Shown piece by piece: positions 14,501 through 22,127 of a stretch of DNA of 22,127 bases (position 1 is its first letter; each line of letters starts with the position of its first letter). Origin of the DNA: JAAZGD01 sp964383845 (GTDB taxonomy: Bacteria; Bacillota; Clostridia; Peptostreptococcales; Anaerovoracaceae); assembly GCA_964383845.1 (NCBI GenBank), contig CAYLIF010000025.1, forward strand, positions 1 to 22,127. Direction: 5' to 3'. The position numbers and the translations under genes were made by a program. The notes below the pieces were generated by a model that was given only the letters and a program-made list of their open reading frames with translations, was not told where the DNA came from and did no database searches.

Positions 14501-17391
14501 GGCGTTTTGGAATTTCTGGCGATAACCCAATACTGTTATTACGTGTAAAGACTATTAGGGACATCAGTATCGTTACTGAAGTCTTGAAAGCTTACGAATA
14601 CTTCAGAATTAATTTAATTAATGTAGATCTAGTTATTCTTAATGAAGCTGAAGGTGGTTATTTGCAGGAACTGGATTTCGCTATAATGGACATCACAAGT
14701 ATGCTAAAAATATATGGTAACGATGAAGGAAAGAACAGTTTGTTCATTCTTCGATCAAATCAAATGGAGAAAGAGGATATTGAGTTATTGGCTACAGTCT
14801 CTCGAATAGTATTCACCCAAGAAACTGGTATATTTTTTAGGCAAGCTCAGGAAGAAATGTTGGCTAAAAATATCGTTTCTAAAGATACTGGAGGACTACT
14901 GAAGTGGGAAAACTCAGATGATTGGGACCAAGAAAATATAGAAAACGTTGAGTTAGAATTCTTCAATAGTTTTGGAGGTTTTTCTAAAGACGGTAAAGAA
15001 TATGTGATTCTACCAAATAACGACAAAAAAACTCCAATGCCTTGGATTAACGTAATAGCAAATGATAAGTTTGGATTTCTAATTTCTGAGTCTGGGGCTG
15101 GCTACACCTGGTCTATAAATAGTAGAGAGAATAAAATTTCTACTTGGTCAAACGATCCCGTTATGGACCCGAAATCTGAAGCTATATACATTAGAGATAA
15201 AGATACAGGACAAGTTTATGAACCCATGTCTGTGGGAAATTGTGATAATAATTCTTGTATTGTCCGTCATGGTTTTGGATATTCAGTCTTCTCTAAAAAA
15301 TCCCCACGCCTTGACCAAGAAATGGCGGTCATGGTACCCCTAGATGAAGCAGTTAGGCTTTGGAAGTTAACTCTTACTAACAAAGAAAAAGAAGAATTAA
15401 ATTTGGAAATCAACCTCTTTGTTGAATTCGTTCTTGGAGTAGATCGTGAATTGAGCGCACCCTACATAGTAACAACCTATGAAGAAGAAATAGAAGTGCT
15501 ACTTGCGAAAAACCTTTACAATGAAAGTTTTAGAGAACAGAAAACATTTATATTCTCTAGTGAAGAGGTGGTTTCATATACAGGTGACAGAAAGGAATTT
15601 TTTGGTGTCAATGGTAATATTGAAAGACCACAAGGCTTAGGAAAAGATCTTTCAAATAGAATTGGAGCAGCTCTTGATCCCTGTGGAGTCATACGAGTGG
15701 AGACTTCTATAAAACCTGGTGAGAAAAAGACAATAGTATTTGGACTTGGACAATGTGATGACGAAGAAACAATAAATAGAATTTGCATGAAATATCGAGA
15801 TACTCTTCAAGTAGATCATGAGATGGAGAAAGTTAGGGATTATTGGGCCAAGACTACAGGGCAAATAAAGGTTACTACAAAAGACCTTGCAGTTGACATT
15901 TTGGCAAATGGATGGCTTATGTATCAAACTATTACTTGCCGCATAAGGGCAAGGACTGCTTTTTATCAAAGTGGTGGGGCTTATGGTTTTAGAGATCAGC
16001 TCCAGGATGTTCTTTCTCTACTAGACACTGCTCCAGAGATGGCTAGGGAGCAGATAGTACTGGCATCGAGTAGACAATTTGAAGAGGGCGATGTTCAACA
16101 TTGGTGGCACCCTCCTAATGGTCTAGGTGTGAGAACTCGAATAACAGATGATCTTTTGTGGCTTCCGTATGTCACTGCCTTATATGTAAAAAACACAGCA
16201 GATTATAGTATTTTAGAGGAGACGGTACCCTTTCTAGTGAGTCCCCCCCTTAGAGATGATGAAAAGGAGAGAATGGAAATCCCGGAGGTATCAGACAAAA
16301 AGCACAGTGTTTATTACCACTGCATGCTGGCAATTAGACACAGTAAGTTTGGAAATCATGGCTTGCCTTTAATGGGCGGGGGTGACTGGAATGATGGTAT
16401 GAATCTAGTTGGGATAGAAGGAAAAGGCGAAAGTGTGTGGCTCGGCTGGTTCCTCTATTCTGTTATAAATGAAATGCAGCCAATTTGCAAATATATGGAA
16501 GATGACCATAGTATCAAAGAGCTTCAAGATAAAGCTGAAATACTGCTAGAAAAAATTGAACTAAACGGTTGGGATGGAAAGTGGTATAGAAGAGGGTTCT
16601 TTGATAATGGTGACAAGTTAGGGTCCAAAGAAAGCGATGAGTGTAGAATTGATTCCATTGCCCAATCATGGAGCGTTTTATCTAAAGGTGGAAGAGAAGC
16701 ACGAATACTTGAAGCATTATCTTCTGCCGACAAATTTTTAATAAAAGCAGATGTGGGTGTATCACTGCTTTTAACTCCTCCCTTTAATGAGGGTAAAAAC
16801 AATCCTGGCTATATTAAGAATTATTACCCTGGAATGCGAGAAAACGGGGGGCAGTACACTCATGCGGCAGTTTGGTTTGCCATGGCAAAAGCCATCATGA
16901 AAAAAAAGAATGAGGCGTATGATCTTTTTACAATGCTTAATCCTATCAACCTTACATCCCATGAAAAGAACGCAATAAGATACGAAAAAGAACCTTATGT
17001 AATGGTTGCCGATATTTCTATGGCTGAATCAAAAGAAGGAAAAGGTGGATGGAGTTGGTATACTGGCTCAGCGGGTTGGATGTATCAAGGTCTCGTGACT
17101 CACTTCCTCGGGATAAGAAAAGAGGGGAATAGAATAATAGTAAACCCCTCAACACCTGCGTCATTTGGGGATTATAAGGTTGAGTATCGCTTTGGTAATT
17201 CACTTTATATAATTAATATTAAAGGAAGCCAACAGACGGATGACAATAAAATTGCTATTATCATAGATGGGAATTCCAGGTCAGGGAATAGCTTTAATCT
17301 GCTGGATGACAATGCAGTACACCAGGTGGATGTTAGTTTTTTAAAAGATGTCTCTGAGGATAAAGGTAGCCACAAAAAGGAGCTCTTGTAG
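11536..17391 (+). CDS. ndvB: Cyclic beta-1,2-glucan synthase, C-terminal part (cyclization domain and GH94 phosphorylase domain)
   Basis: The rest of the NdvB-type frame, 1,951 residues if counted from TTG 11536 or 1,948 from ATG 11545; neither has a Shine-Dalgarno site, which argues against an independent gene. Two membrane helices (about 52-72 and 77-99) are followed by an (alpha/alpha)6-type glycoamylase-like domain (about 115-620; HLFNWYN, SWSGTMFEYLMP, FMAHHQGMILVSISN), which in the characterised bacterial enzyme performs cyclization. Next come two beta-sandwich GT36/GH94-type modules (DGDGFSRYKE near 685; GAGYTWSINSRENK near 1190). The C-terminal GH94 catalytic domain (from about 1477) has QSGGAYGFRDQLQD, TRITDDLLWLPY and GGGDWNDGMN (near 1613, with the conserved general-acid Asp), and controls chain length by phosphorolysis. 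All modules look intact, with no further lesion. It ends in TAG, followed 56 bases on by the ureohydrolase gene. Confidence 0.9.
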   Translation: MEFMFIPYRAWIAADAITRTIWRLTVSRKRLLEWQTAESAAKTGKATLQAYILSMWVVLIPAGALGLAVFLNGSANSWGSFIMTLAFLWLISPGVAYYLSRPRTPKILSKISDIDKKMLRQVSRRTWQYFMDFATPEGNWLIPDNYQVTPGEKVSDKTSPTNIGLQMLSMVSGRDLGYIGMLSLMDYMENLTYTLSILPKWHGHLFNWYNIETLETLSPEYVSTVDSGNYTAYLITVKNALTELQDQKIIPLEAIDGIVDSLILSGVDLEIPKEYARVEDFILELKRIVETLENKELDPWEDETWVNALIGTCESYIRDGLVLGNFNVSFKDQYSLREAASQNYPAAKETMLRLEGLINSMETMIKETDFSKLFDDKRSLFHIGFHNQSETLDTNHYDLIASESMLTSFLAIAKGDVPKKHWNRLGRPLTMVKGFAAHVSWSGTMFEYLMPNLVLHERKFSVFNDSSKAAVAEQIKYGNKLKIPWGISESQYYRFDVNSNYQYRAFGVPRLRLQFNIKNSKVVSPYSTFLAMHIKIRAALKNIWAFHDLNALGEYGFYEALDYNSPDPEALKEYSIVKSFMAHHQGMILVSISNLLYGNNMRNRFHSEPIIGATESILEETRGSGVVSVAEKGYTLEFKQSEILPEEPENRYVNNTFSDSTKANWLSNGEFSVFINSDGDGFSRYKETMLNRWRSDPFKNSGSYIYINDIDSNKYWSTSYRPTKVEPESYQATLTEHNVEFKRLDSKISTHTTVTLAPSQNVEIRKVKITNHDIVERRIQTTSYMEVVLDKFLAELYHPAFNKLFVESKFIKDHNMLLCKRRNKQTKTPEPYLFHMIKTDDEMLSDIEFETDRMSFVGRNNSLETPKSMEEDFLLSNKAGFSTDPIVSLRSSFSILPGDSITVYYITGISSSINDALSLSRQFNDEYSIEDIAEQFRLNSELEKKYLNLTSQEISHFQDLITPIFYISSFYRGNEKDIMKNTKSQSGLWRFGISGDNPILLLRVKTIRDISIVTEVLKAYEYFRINLINVDLVILNEAEGGYLQELDFAIMDITSMLKIYGNDEGKNSLFILRSNQMEKEDIELLATVSRIVFTQETGIFFRQAQEEMLAKNIVSKDTGGLLKWENSDDWDQENIENVELEFFNSFGGFSKDGKEYVILPNNDKKTPMPWINVIANDKFGFLISESGAGYTWSINSRENKISTWSNDPVMDPKSEAIYIRDKDTGQVYEPMSVGNCDNNSCIVRHGFGYSVFSKKSPRLDQEMAVMVPLDEAVRLWKLTLTNKEKEELNLEINLFVEFVLGVDRELSAPYIVTTYEEEIEVLLAKNLYNESFREQKTFIFSSEEVVSYTGDRKEFFGVNGNIERPQGLGKDLSNRIGAALDPCGVIRVETSIKPGEKKTIVFGLGQCDDEETINRICMKYRDTLQVDHEMEKVRDYWAKTTGQIKVTTKDLAVDILANGWLMYQTITCRIRARTAFYQSGGAYGFRDQLQDVLSLLDTAPEMAREQIVLASSRQFEEGDVQHWWHPPNGLGVRTRITDDLLWLPYVTALYVKNTADYSILEETVPFLVSPPLRDDEKERMEIPEVSDKKHSVYYHCMLAIRHSKFGNHGLPLMGGGDWNDGMNLVGIEGKGESVWLGWFLYSVINEMQPICKYMEDDHSIKELQDKAEILLEKIELNGWDGKWYRRGFFDNGDKLGSKESDECRIDSIAQSWSVLSKGGREARILEALSSADKFLIKADVGVSLLLTPPFNEGKNNPGYIKNYYPGMRENGGQYTHAAVWFAMAKAIMKKKNEAYDLFTMLNPINLTSHEKNAIRYEKEPYVMVADISMAESKEGKGGWSWYTGSAGWMYQGLVTHFLGIRKEGNRIIVNPSTPASFGDYKVEYRFGNSLYIINIKGSQQTDDNKIAIIIDGNSRSGNSFNLLDDNAVHQVDVSFLKDVSEDKGSHKKELL

Positions 17392-17447
17392 GAATACATT
17401 TAAATGTGATATATTGGGCTGAGAATTTATTGTCAGGAGGGAAAAGT

Positions 17448-18377
17448 ATGTTGAAAAGGGATAAGTTTGCCAAAGATAGTGAGGCTTGGTGCAATTTAAA
17501 CAGGCCAGATTTGTCAGAGAAGGAAGTTGATATCGTAGTTTTTGGAATACCTTTTGATGGTGGGGTGAGCTATCGATCTGGAGCAGCTGATGGCCCTTCA
17601 GTACTACGTGAAAATACCTTTGCATCCACTCCATACACTGAGCATTTTGAGTGTCTGGATGAGTTAAAAGTTTATGACGCAGGAGACTTTAAGGACGTTA
17701 ATAGGGACACTCTATTTAAAGAAATTGAAGATTACGTATGTGAACTAGTAAAAAATAATATTTTCTTTACCGCGGTAGGAGGAGATCATTCTGTAACCAT
17801 TCCTATTGAAGCGGGAATAGATAAGGCTTTAAATGAAGAGTTTGGAATTATTCATATTGATGCACACTTTGATCTTTGTGATAGCCTTAATGGAGATCCT
17901 CTTTCACACGGCTCTGTTCAAAGGAGAGCTTTGGAATTGAAAAACATTAAAAGCACTGAAAATATATTCTTTGTGGGGATTCGTTCTATTGAAGCAGATG
18001 AATTTGCCTTTAAGGAAAGCAACAAGATTACGGTGCAAAGTTCTTACAACTGTCACAAGTTTGGGATAGAAAATATCGCAAATGAAGTGGTTGAAAAAAT
18101 GAGTAAATACAAAAAGGTTTATATAACCTTAGATATAGACTGTTTAGATCCGGGATTTGCAGCTGGAACAGGGACTCCTCAGTTTGGTGGCCTTTATAGT
18201 AGACAACTCCTTGAATTACTTGAAATCCTATTTGAGAAACTGAACATTATTGCCTTTGATGTAGTTGAGGTTGCTCCTTCCCTTGATCCTTCTTTAACAT
18301 CTATGTTTGCGGCTCGTAGAATAATCACTGAAAGTTGGGGCAATTTCGCTCGAAAAATAGGTAAAATTAGAGGTTAA
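17448..18377 (+). CDS. speB: Agmatinase-family ureohydrolase (Mn-dependent)
   Basis: A 309-residue arginase/agmatinase-fold enzyme. The binuclear manganese ligands are all present: GGDHS (His114), DAHFD (Asp138, His140, Asp142) and DIDCLDP (Asp229, Asp231). PLSHGSVQRRALE after the second motif, GTGTPQFGGLYSRQLLELL after the third, and VVEVAPSLDPS near the end favour the agmatinase branch (agmatine to putrescine and urea) over arginase. Related guanidino-acid or guanidine hydrolases share these motifs, so the substrate is not certain. The start at 17448 follows CAGGAGGG (17434-17441); an earlier in-frame start at 17406 lacks a site. It lies in line with ndvB and with the phosphoesterase downstream (43 bases), with no terminator in between. 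Confidence 0.85.
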   Translation: MLKRDKFAKDSEAWCNLNRPDLSEKEVDIVVFGIPFDGGVSYRSGAADGPSVLRENTFASTPYTEHFECLDELKVYDAGDFKDVNRDTLFKEIEDYVCELVKNNIFFTAVGGDHSVTIPIEAGIDKALNEEFGIIHIDAHFDLCDSLNGDPLSHGSVQRRALELKNIKSTENIFFVGIRSIEADEFAFKESNKITVQSSYNCHKFGIENIANEVVEKMSKYKKVYITLDIDCLDPGFAAGTGTPQFGGLYSRQLLELLEILFEKLNIIAFDVVEVAPSLDPSLTSMFAARRIITESWGNFARKIGKIRG

Positions 18378-18420
18378 ATTATTTTAAGTGCTCAATTCAA
18401 GGTCTACAAAAAGGAAAAAT

Positions 18421-19287
18421 ATGAGGGATTATTTGCGTGTATCAAACAATAAAGCTAAAGGGGTAATTATCATTATTGTTTTTAGCCTTTTGTTGGTGGT
18501 TTTTTTTATGTGGCAGAATAATAGCATTATAGTTTCAGAATACGAATATTTCAATTCAAAGATACCCAGAGATTTTAAAGGCTTTAGAATTGTTCATATA
18601 TCTGATTTGCACAATAAAATGTTTGGTGAGGATCAGAGTAAATTGCTAATTGAAATAGAAAGATTAGAGCCAGATATAATTGTGGTTACTGGAGACTTGA
18701 TAGATAGGCGTAAGTTTGACCTGGAAAAAGCCATGTGCTTTATAGACGGGACAATAGAAATTGCCCCTGTATATTTTGTTTCTGGGAATCATGAGGCTTG
18801 GTCGGGGAAATATCCTGAGATTAAAGCAGAATTACTGGATTCAGGTGTCATTGTTTTAGACGACACATTTGTTGAGATAATAAAAGGAAGTGGAGCCATA
18901 AAACTGTTTGGTTTTGCCGATCCTGGATTTGATAATGGTGGGAATAGAAATAGAAAGGCCAATACAGAAAATTTGGGCAAATTAGTTAATGACTGGTCAG
19001 TGAGAGCAGATTTTAAAGTATTGCTAACTCATCGGCCAGAACTATTTGATCGATACATCGCCATGGATCTTGACATGATTTTCGCAGGCCACGCCCACGG
19101 TGGGCAATTCAGAATTCCTTTGATAGGGGCGATATTTGCCCCTGATCAAGGATTCTTCCCCAAATTTACAAGTGGCAATTACGAGGAAGGCTCTTCAACT
19201 ATGTTTGTAAGTAGAGGTCTTGGTAACAGTATCATTCCAGTGAGGATTTTTAATCGGCCTGAAATAGTTTCTGTAACATTCAATTAA
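18421..19287 (+). CDS. Membrane-anchored metallophosphoesterase (YkuE/YaeI type)
   Basis: A 288-residue calcineurin-like phosphoesterase. One N-terminal membrane helix (about 15-35, VIIIIVFSLLLVVFF) anchors it with the catalytic part outside. The metal-binding motifs occur in order: SDLH (Asp62, His64), VTGDLID, SGNHE, LLTHRP and AGHAHGGQFRIP. This pattern and GNSIIPVRIFNRPEI at the end are typical of the YkuE/YaeI group, whose described members act on lipid- or UDP-linked phosphates, although the substrate here is unknown. The ATG at 18421 with AAAAGG just upstream is preferred to the GTG at 18388. It ends five bases from the convergent cyclase-family gene, with no terminator visible between them. 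Confidence 0.85.
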   Translation: MRDYLRVSNNKAKGVIIIIVFSLLLVVFFMWQNNSIIVSEYEYFNSKIPRDFKGFRIVHISDLHNKMFGEDQSKLLIEIERLEPDIIVVTGDLIDRRKFDLEKAMCFIDGTIEIAPVYFVSGNHEAWSGKYPEIKAELLDSGVIVLDDTFVEIIKGSGAIKLFGFADPGFDNGGNRNRKANTENLGKLVNDWSVRADFKVLLTHRPELFDRYIAMDLDMIFAGHAHGGQFRIPLIGAIFAPDQGFFPKFTSGNYEEGSSTMFVSRGLGNSIIPVRIFNRPEIVSVTFN

Positions 19288-19292
19288 ATTCT

Positions 19293-20030
19293 TTAAATCA
19301 GAGCAATTGGTCTAATTGGTGACCCAGATCCCTGTTTAATCTTTAGAGGCAGGGCCATAAAATATGAGAAGCTAGGTAAATCATCTAGATTCATCAAACA
19401 TTCCATCATTAAGATTTTATTTGGTAGCCAATAGACTTCATGTCCATATGAGAATGAAGCCACCCCGTCAACAAGAGCTTGATCGCAAGCAACAGTATCG
19501 CTACCAACAGCTTTAACTCCTCTGTCAGAGAAGAATTTTGCTGCAGATTCATCAAAACCAGGAGCATTGTTTGCATAAAATTTACCCTTACCACCAGTGG
19601 CCCAATACTTTTCCCAACCGAAATTCAGTAAAGCAATATAACCTTTTTTTACTGCCGCACCACTTTTTTCTTCAAGATCCAAAAGCTGCCTTGCGGTTAT
19701 TAATTGACCAGGTTTGGGATCAAGAGATTTAATGTCATATTTTACAGCTGGTCCCATTAAAATGTCCGCGGGAAATGTTTCTATTGTTTGATCCATTTTA
19801 TCTGCCAATATATGTGCAGGAGCATCCACATGAGAAGCTGTATGTTCAGCCATGCTAATAGATTGACAGTAGTAACCGTCGCACTCATGAACCACTGTTT
19901 GGTCGATTACTAAGTGTGGATGGCCAGGCCACTTGGGAATTCCTTTTTCAATCAAGGGAGCCAAGTCAATACATTCAAAGCTGGAAATCATACTTTGTAA
20001 ATCCTGTACTTTTTTTTCTTTAATGTCCAT
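19293..20030 (-). CDS. Cyclase-family hydrolase (kynurenine formamidase-like, PF04199)
   Basis: A 245-residue soluble protein of the cyclase/KynB-like family of metal-dependent hydrolases. The metal-binding box, usually HxGTHxDxPxH, reads HTASHVDAPAH near residue 85 with the metal-binding His and Asp kept and conservative changes (Gly to Ala, Thr to Ser). An opening IDLAPLIEKGIPKWPGHP matches the family's DLSxPxxxGxPxxPG start. GYIALLNFGWEKYW and VGSDTVACD further on also fit. Family members hydrolyse formylkynurenine, isatin or other amides and lactones; the substrate here cannot be told, and no tryptophan-breakdown gene is nearby. AAAGGAG (20043-20037) on the minus strand fixes the start. 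It is divergent from rpsB and has its own promoter. Confidence 0.85.
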   Translation of the reverse strand: MDIKEKKVQDLQSMISSFECIDLAPLIEKGIPKWPGHPHLVIDQTVVHECDGYYCQSISMAEHTASHVDAPAHILADKMDQTIETFPADILMGPAVKYDIKSLDPKPGQLITARQLLDLEEKSGAAVKKGYIALLNFGWEKYWATGGKGKFYANNAPGFDESAAKFFSDRGVKAVGSDTVACDQALVDGVASFSYGHEVYWLPNKILMMECLMNLDDLPSFSYFMALPLKIKQGSGSPIRPIALI

Positions 20031-20071
20031 AAATGTCTCCTTTCTTAGAGGGAAATATCGTCTATATATCT

Positions 20072-20100
20072 ATAATATGCCATAACAGAAAGTATGTCTA
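20072..20100 (-). promoter_or_regulatory. Promoter for the cyclase-family gene
   Basis: On the minus strand TAGACA (20100-20095) and TATTAT (20077-20072) are exactly 17 bases apart, 41 bases upstream of the gene's start. Confidence 0.6.
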
Positions 20101-20152
20101 ACTGTTGTTAATAATTACAGTTTAGAATTTTGCACATTATTGAAAATAATCG

Positions 20153-20181
20153 TTGCAATAGAGGGCATTCTACTGTATTAT
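20153..20181 (+). promoter_or_regulatory. Promoter for rpsB-tsf
   Basis: TTGCAA (20153-20158) and TATTAT (20176-20181) are 17 bases apart. The start of transcription expected about seven bases later would leave a leader of roughly 120 bases before rpsB. Confidence 0.7.
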
Positions 20182-20186
20182 TAACA

Positions 20187-20282
20187 GTGGCTTAAGAGAA
20201 AATTATTTCATTTAGCCACATATTAAAGATATCACTAAATACGCACATCGAAGAATTGGTTTGAATAAGGCTTGCTTCGATG
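20187..20282 (+). promoter_or_regulatory. Two-hairpin 5' leader of rpsB
   Basis: GTGGCT (20187-20192) pairs with AGCCAC (20214-20219), right at the predicted transcript start. CATCGAAG (20246-20253) is a perfect inverted repeat of CTTCGATG (20275-20282) and ends 15 bases before the AGGAGG of rpsB. There is no T run, so these are not terminators. A role in autogenous control by S2 is a guess. Confidence 0.45.
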
Positions 20283-20308
20283 GAGGGAAAAAACCAAGGA
20301 GGATTAGA

Positions 20309-21109
20309 ATGGCAGTTGTATCAATGAAACAGTTACTAGAGGCAGGGGTTCATTTTGGACACCAAACAAGAAGATGGAACCCTAAGATGGCACCATATAT
20401 TTTTACAGAGAGAAATGGTATTTACATTATAGACTTGCAAAAGACCGTTAAAATGATTGAATCGGCTTACGAATTCATGCGTTCCGTTGGAGAAAGTGGC
20501 AAGCCCGTTCTTTTTGTAGGAACAAAAAAACAGGCACAATCCGCTATTGCAGATGAAGCAAGAAGATGTGGAATGTACTTTGTTAATGAGAGATGGCTTG
20601 GTGGCATGTTGACTAACTACAAAACCATTAGTGGCCGAATTGGCCGCCTTAATGAAATCAAAGTAATGGAAACTGACGGAACTTTTGATAAGTTAACAAA
20701 AAAAGAAGCAAGCAAGCTTAAATTAGAACTTGAAAGATTAGAGAAGTTCTTAGGTGGATTTAAAGATATGAAAGGGATGCCAGGAGCTATATTCGTGGTA
20801 GATCCTAAAAAAGAACGAATTGCTGTAAGAGAAGCTAGAATTCTAGGAATTCCAGTTGTTGGTATCGTAGATACAAACTGTGATCCAGATGATTTGGATT
20901 ATATCATTCCAGCAAATGATGATGCTATTCGTGCTGTGAAACTAATTGCTTCAATAATGGCTGATGCTATTATAGAAGCCAATCAAGGGGAAAGCTACGA
21001 CGAAGGTCCAGAAGGACAGACTGCAACAACTGAAGCAAACATTGACAAAGAAATTACAGAACCAGCTATAGAAGCAACAGAAAAAACAGAAGGATCGGAG
21101 GAAGTATAA
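20309..21109 (+). CDS. rpsB: 30S ribosomal protein S2
   Basis: A 266-residue S2 protein, needed for assembly of the small subunit and for binding S1-type factors. The start MAVVSMKQLLEAGVHFGHQT, the motifs RRWNPKMAPYIFTERNGIYI, LFVGTKKQAQ, NERWLGGMLTNYKT and PVVGIVDTNCDPD are all diagnostic. The start at 20309 follows AGGAGG (20298-20303); the in-frame extension up to 20261 would run through the leader hairpin and is rejected. The last 35 residues are an acidic, Glu/Thr-rich tail, as in many clostridial S2 proteins. The stop TAA is immediately followed by the ATG of tsf, so the two are translationally coupled. Confidence 0.98.
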   Translation: MAVVSMKQLLEAGVHFGHQTRRWNPKMAPYIFTERNGIYIIDLQKTVKMIESAYEFMRSVGESGKPVLFVGTKKQAQSAIADEARRCGMYFVNERWLGGMLTNYKTISGRIGRLNEIKVMETDGTFDKLTKKEASKLKLELERLEKFLGGFKDMKGMPGAIFVVDPKKERIAVREARILGIPVVGIVDTNCDPDDLDYIIPANDDAIRAVKLIASIMADAIIEANQGESYDEGPEGQTATTEANIDKEITEPAIEATEKTEGSEEV

Positions 21110-22024
21110 ATGGCAATTACTGCACAAATGGTAAAAGAACTGCGTGAAATGACAGGCGCTGGAATGATGGATTGTAAAAACGCTCTGACTGAAACAGATG
21201 GCGATATGAAAGCTGCTGCAGAGCTTCTTAGAGAAAAAGGGATTGCAAGTGCTGCAAAGAAAGCTGGACGTGTGGCAGCTGAAGGACTTGTAAAAATAGC
21301 TTTCGCGGAAGATGGAAGTAAAGGTGCTATTGTTGAAGTAAACTCTGAAACAGATTACGTTGCCAAAAATCAAGAATTCATAGATTTTGTAGACGCGTTG
21401 GCAGCTAAAGCATTAAAAGATGGCGAAAAGGATATGGACGTTTTCCTTGCTCTAGACTTTGCAGATGGAGAAACAGTTCAATCGGCTCTTCAGAATAAAA
21501 TTGCAAAAATTGGTGAGAATTTGAATCTCAGAAGATTCCACAAGGTTGCAGCTCCTGGTTGCAAATATGTTGGATACCTTCATGGAAACGGCAGAATTGG
21601 TGTAATAGTAGGATTTGAAACAAAAGCTTCTTTAGAAGACATTTCCGTTCTTGGCAAAGATCTTGCAATGCAAGTTGCGTCCATGAACCCCATGTTCTTA
21701 GATGAATCCAAAGTTGATCCCGATTACATAGCAAATGAGAAAAAAGTTATGGCTCAACAAGTACTTAACGAAGGAAAGAAACCTGAAATGGTAGATAAAA
21801 TCGTTGAAGGTAAGATTAAAAAAGAGATTAAAGAAATTTGCTTGCTAGAGCAAAAATTCGTTAAGGATAGTGATCTTACTGTTAGACAATATGTAGATCA
21901 AGTTGCAAAAGAATTAGGCGAAGATATAAAAGTCGCATCAATGGTTCGTTATGAAGTAGGCGAAGGCATTGAAAAAAAGGAAGAATGCTTCTTAGAAGAA
22001 GTAATGAAACAAATGAACAAATAA
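21110..22024 (+). CDS. tsf: Elongation factor Ts
   Basis: A 304-residue EF-Ts, the nucleotide exchange factor that regenerates EF-Tu-GTP. The N-terminal UBA-like domain (MVKELREMTGAGMMDCKNAL) and the core motif VNSETDYVAKNQEF are diagnostic; the core with LHGNGRIGVIVGFE follows, and the length is usual for Bacillota. Its ribosome binding site GGAGGA (21097-21102) lies inside the end of rpsB. A strong intrinsic terminator comes 14 bases after the stop, so pyrH and frr, often next in this cluster, are at least not in the same uninterrupted transcript. Confidence 0.98.
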   Translation: MAITAQMVKELREMTGAGMMDCKNALTETDGDMKAAAELLREKGIASAAKKAGRVAAEGLVKIAFAEDGSKGAIVEVNSETDYVAKNQEFIDFVDALAAKALKDGEKDMDVFLALDFADGETVQSALQNKIAKIGENLNLRRFHKVAAPGCKYVGYLHGNGRIGVIVGFETKASLEDISVLGKDLAMQVASMNPMFLDESKVDPDYIANEKKVMAQQVLNEGKKPEMVDKIVEGKIKKEIKEICLLEQKFVKDSDLTVRQYVDQVAKELGEDIKVASMVRYEVGEGIEKKEECFLEEVMKQMNK

Positions 22025-22037
22025 ATATGCCGCTTAA

Positions 22038-22072
22038 ACACCGAATCTTATAATTGGATTCGGTGTTTTTTT
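22038..22072 (+). terminator. Intrinsic terminator of rpsB-tsf
   Basis: ACACCGAATC (22038-22047) pairs perfectly with GATTCGGTGT (22057-22066) around a nine-base loop, followed by seven T residues. The remaining 55 bases of the window show nothing recognisable. Confidence 0.95.
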
Positions 22073-22127
22073 ATAAGACCATTTAGAGTTTCGGAACATT
22101 GACGGAAATATAGTTTGGTTGTATACT

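Noticed and set aside
20951..21373. 140-residue Cys/Phe/Ser-rich open frame antisense to rpsB-tsf
   Set aside because: Its composition is the complement of Glu/Lys-rich ribosomal protein codons, and it spans two certain genes.

Overview
The window is AT-rich DNA from what looks like an anaerobic, low-GC Gram-positive bacterium (Bacillota, most likely class Clostridia). The evidence is strong AGGAGG-type ribosome binding sites, TAA/TAG-dominated stops, a clostridial-type rpsB-tsf pair and a selenocysteine-containing peroxiredoxin, a class of protein known from amino-acid-fermenting and alkaliphilic Clostridia. The species cannot be fixed from the sequence alone.

Left part (1-5103, mostly + strand): a YeiH/UPF0324 membrane transporter; an AhpC-type peroxiredoxin whose catalytic cysteine codon is an in-frame TGA followed by a SECIS-like hairpin, so it is very probably a selenoprotein; a strong terminator; a short MoaE-like gene closely followed by a dihydrolipoamide-dehydrogenase-like flavoprotein; a solitary type IV pilin-like protein; and a CGGC-domain protein whose last residues are scrambled by an apparent one-base frameshift. 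A CLC chloride transporter with a TrkA-C domain runs in the opposite direction (5100-6668, - strand).

Centre (6881-19287, + strand): a DUF4153-type membrane protein, then a giant cyclic beta-1,2-glucan synthase (NdvB/ChvB/Cgs type, about 2,860 codons) interrupted by one in-frame TAG between its glycosyltransferase half and its cyclization/phosphorylase half. Downstream and codirectional are an agmatinase-family ureohydrolase and a membrane-anchored metallophosphoesterase.

Right part: a cyclase-family hydrolase on the - strand (19293-20030), divergent from rpsB-tsf, which has a good sigma-70 promoter, a two-hairpin leader and a clear intrinsic terminator.

The main points of interest are the selenocysteine peroxiredoxin, which also lacks the usual resolving cysteine; the amber-interrupted glucan synthase; the repairable frameshift in the CGGC gene; and several dyad elements at promoters and ribosome binding sites. 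No tRNA, rRNA, CRISPR array, insertion sequence or phage gene was seen.
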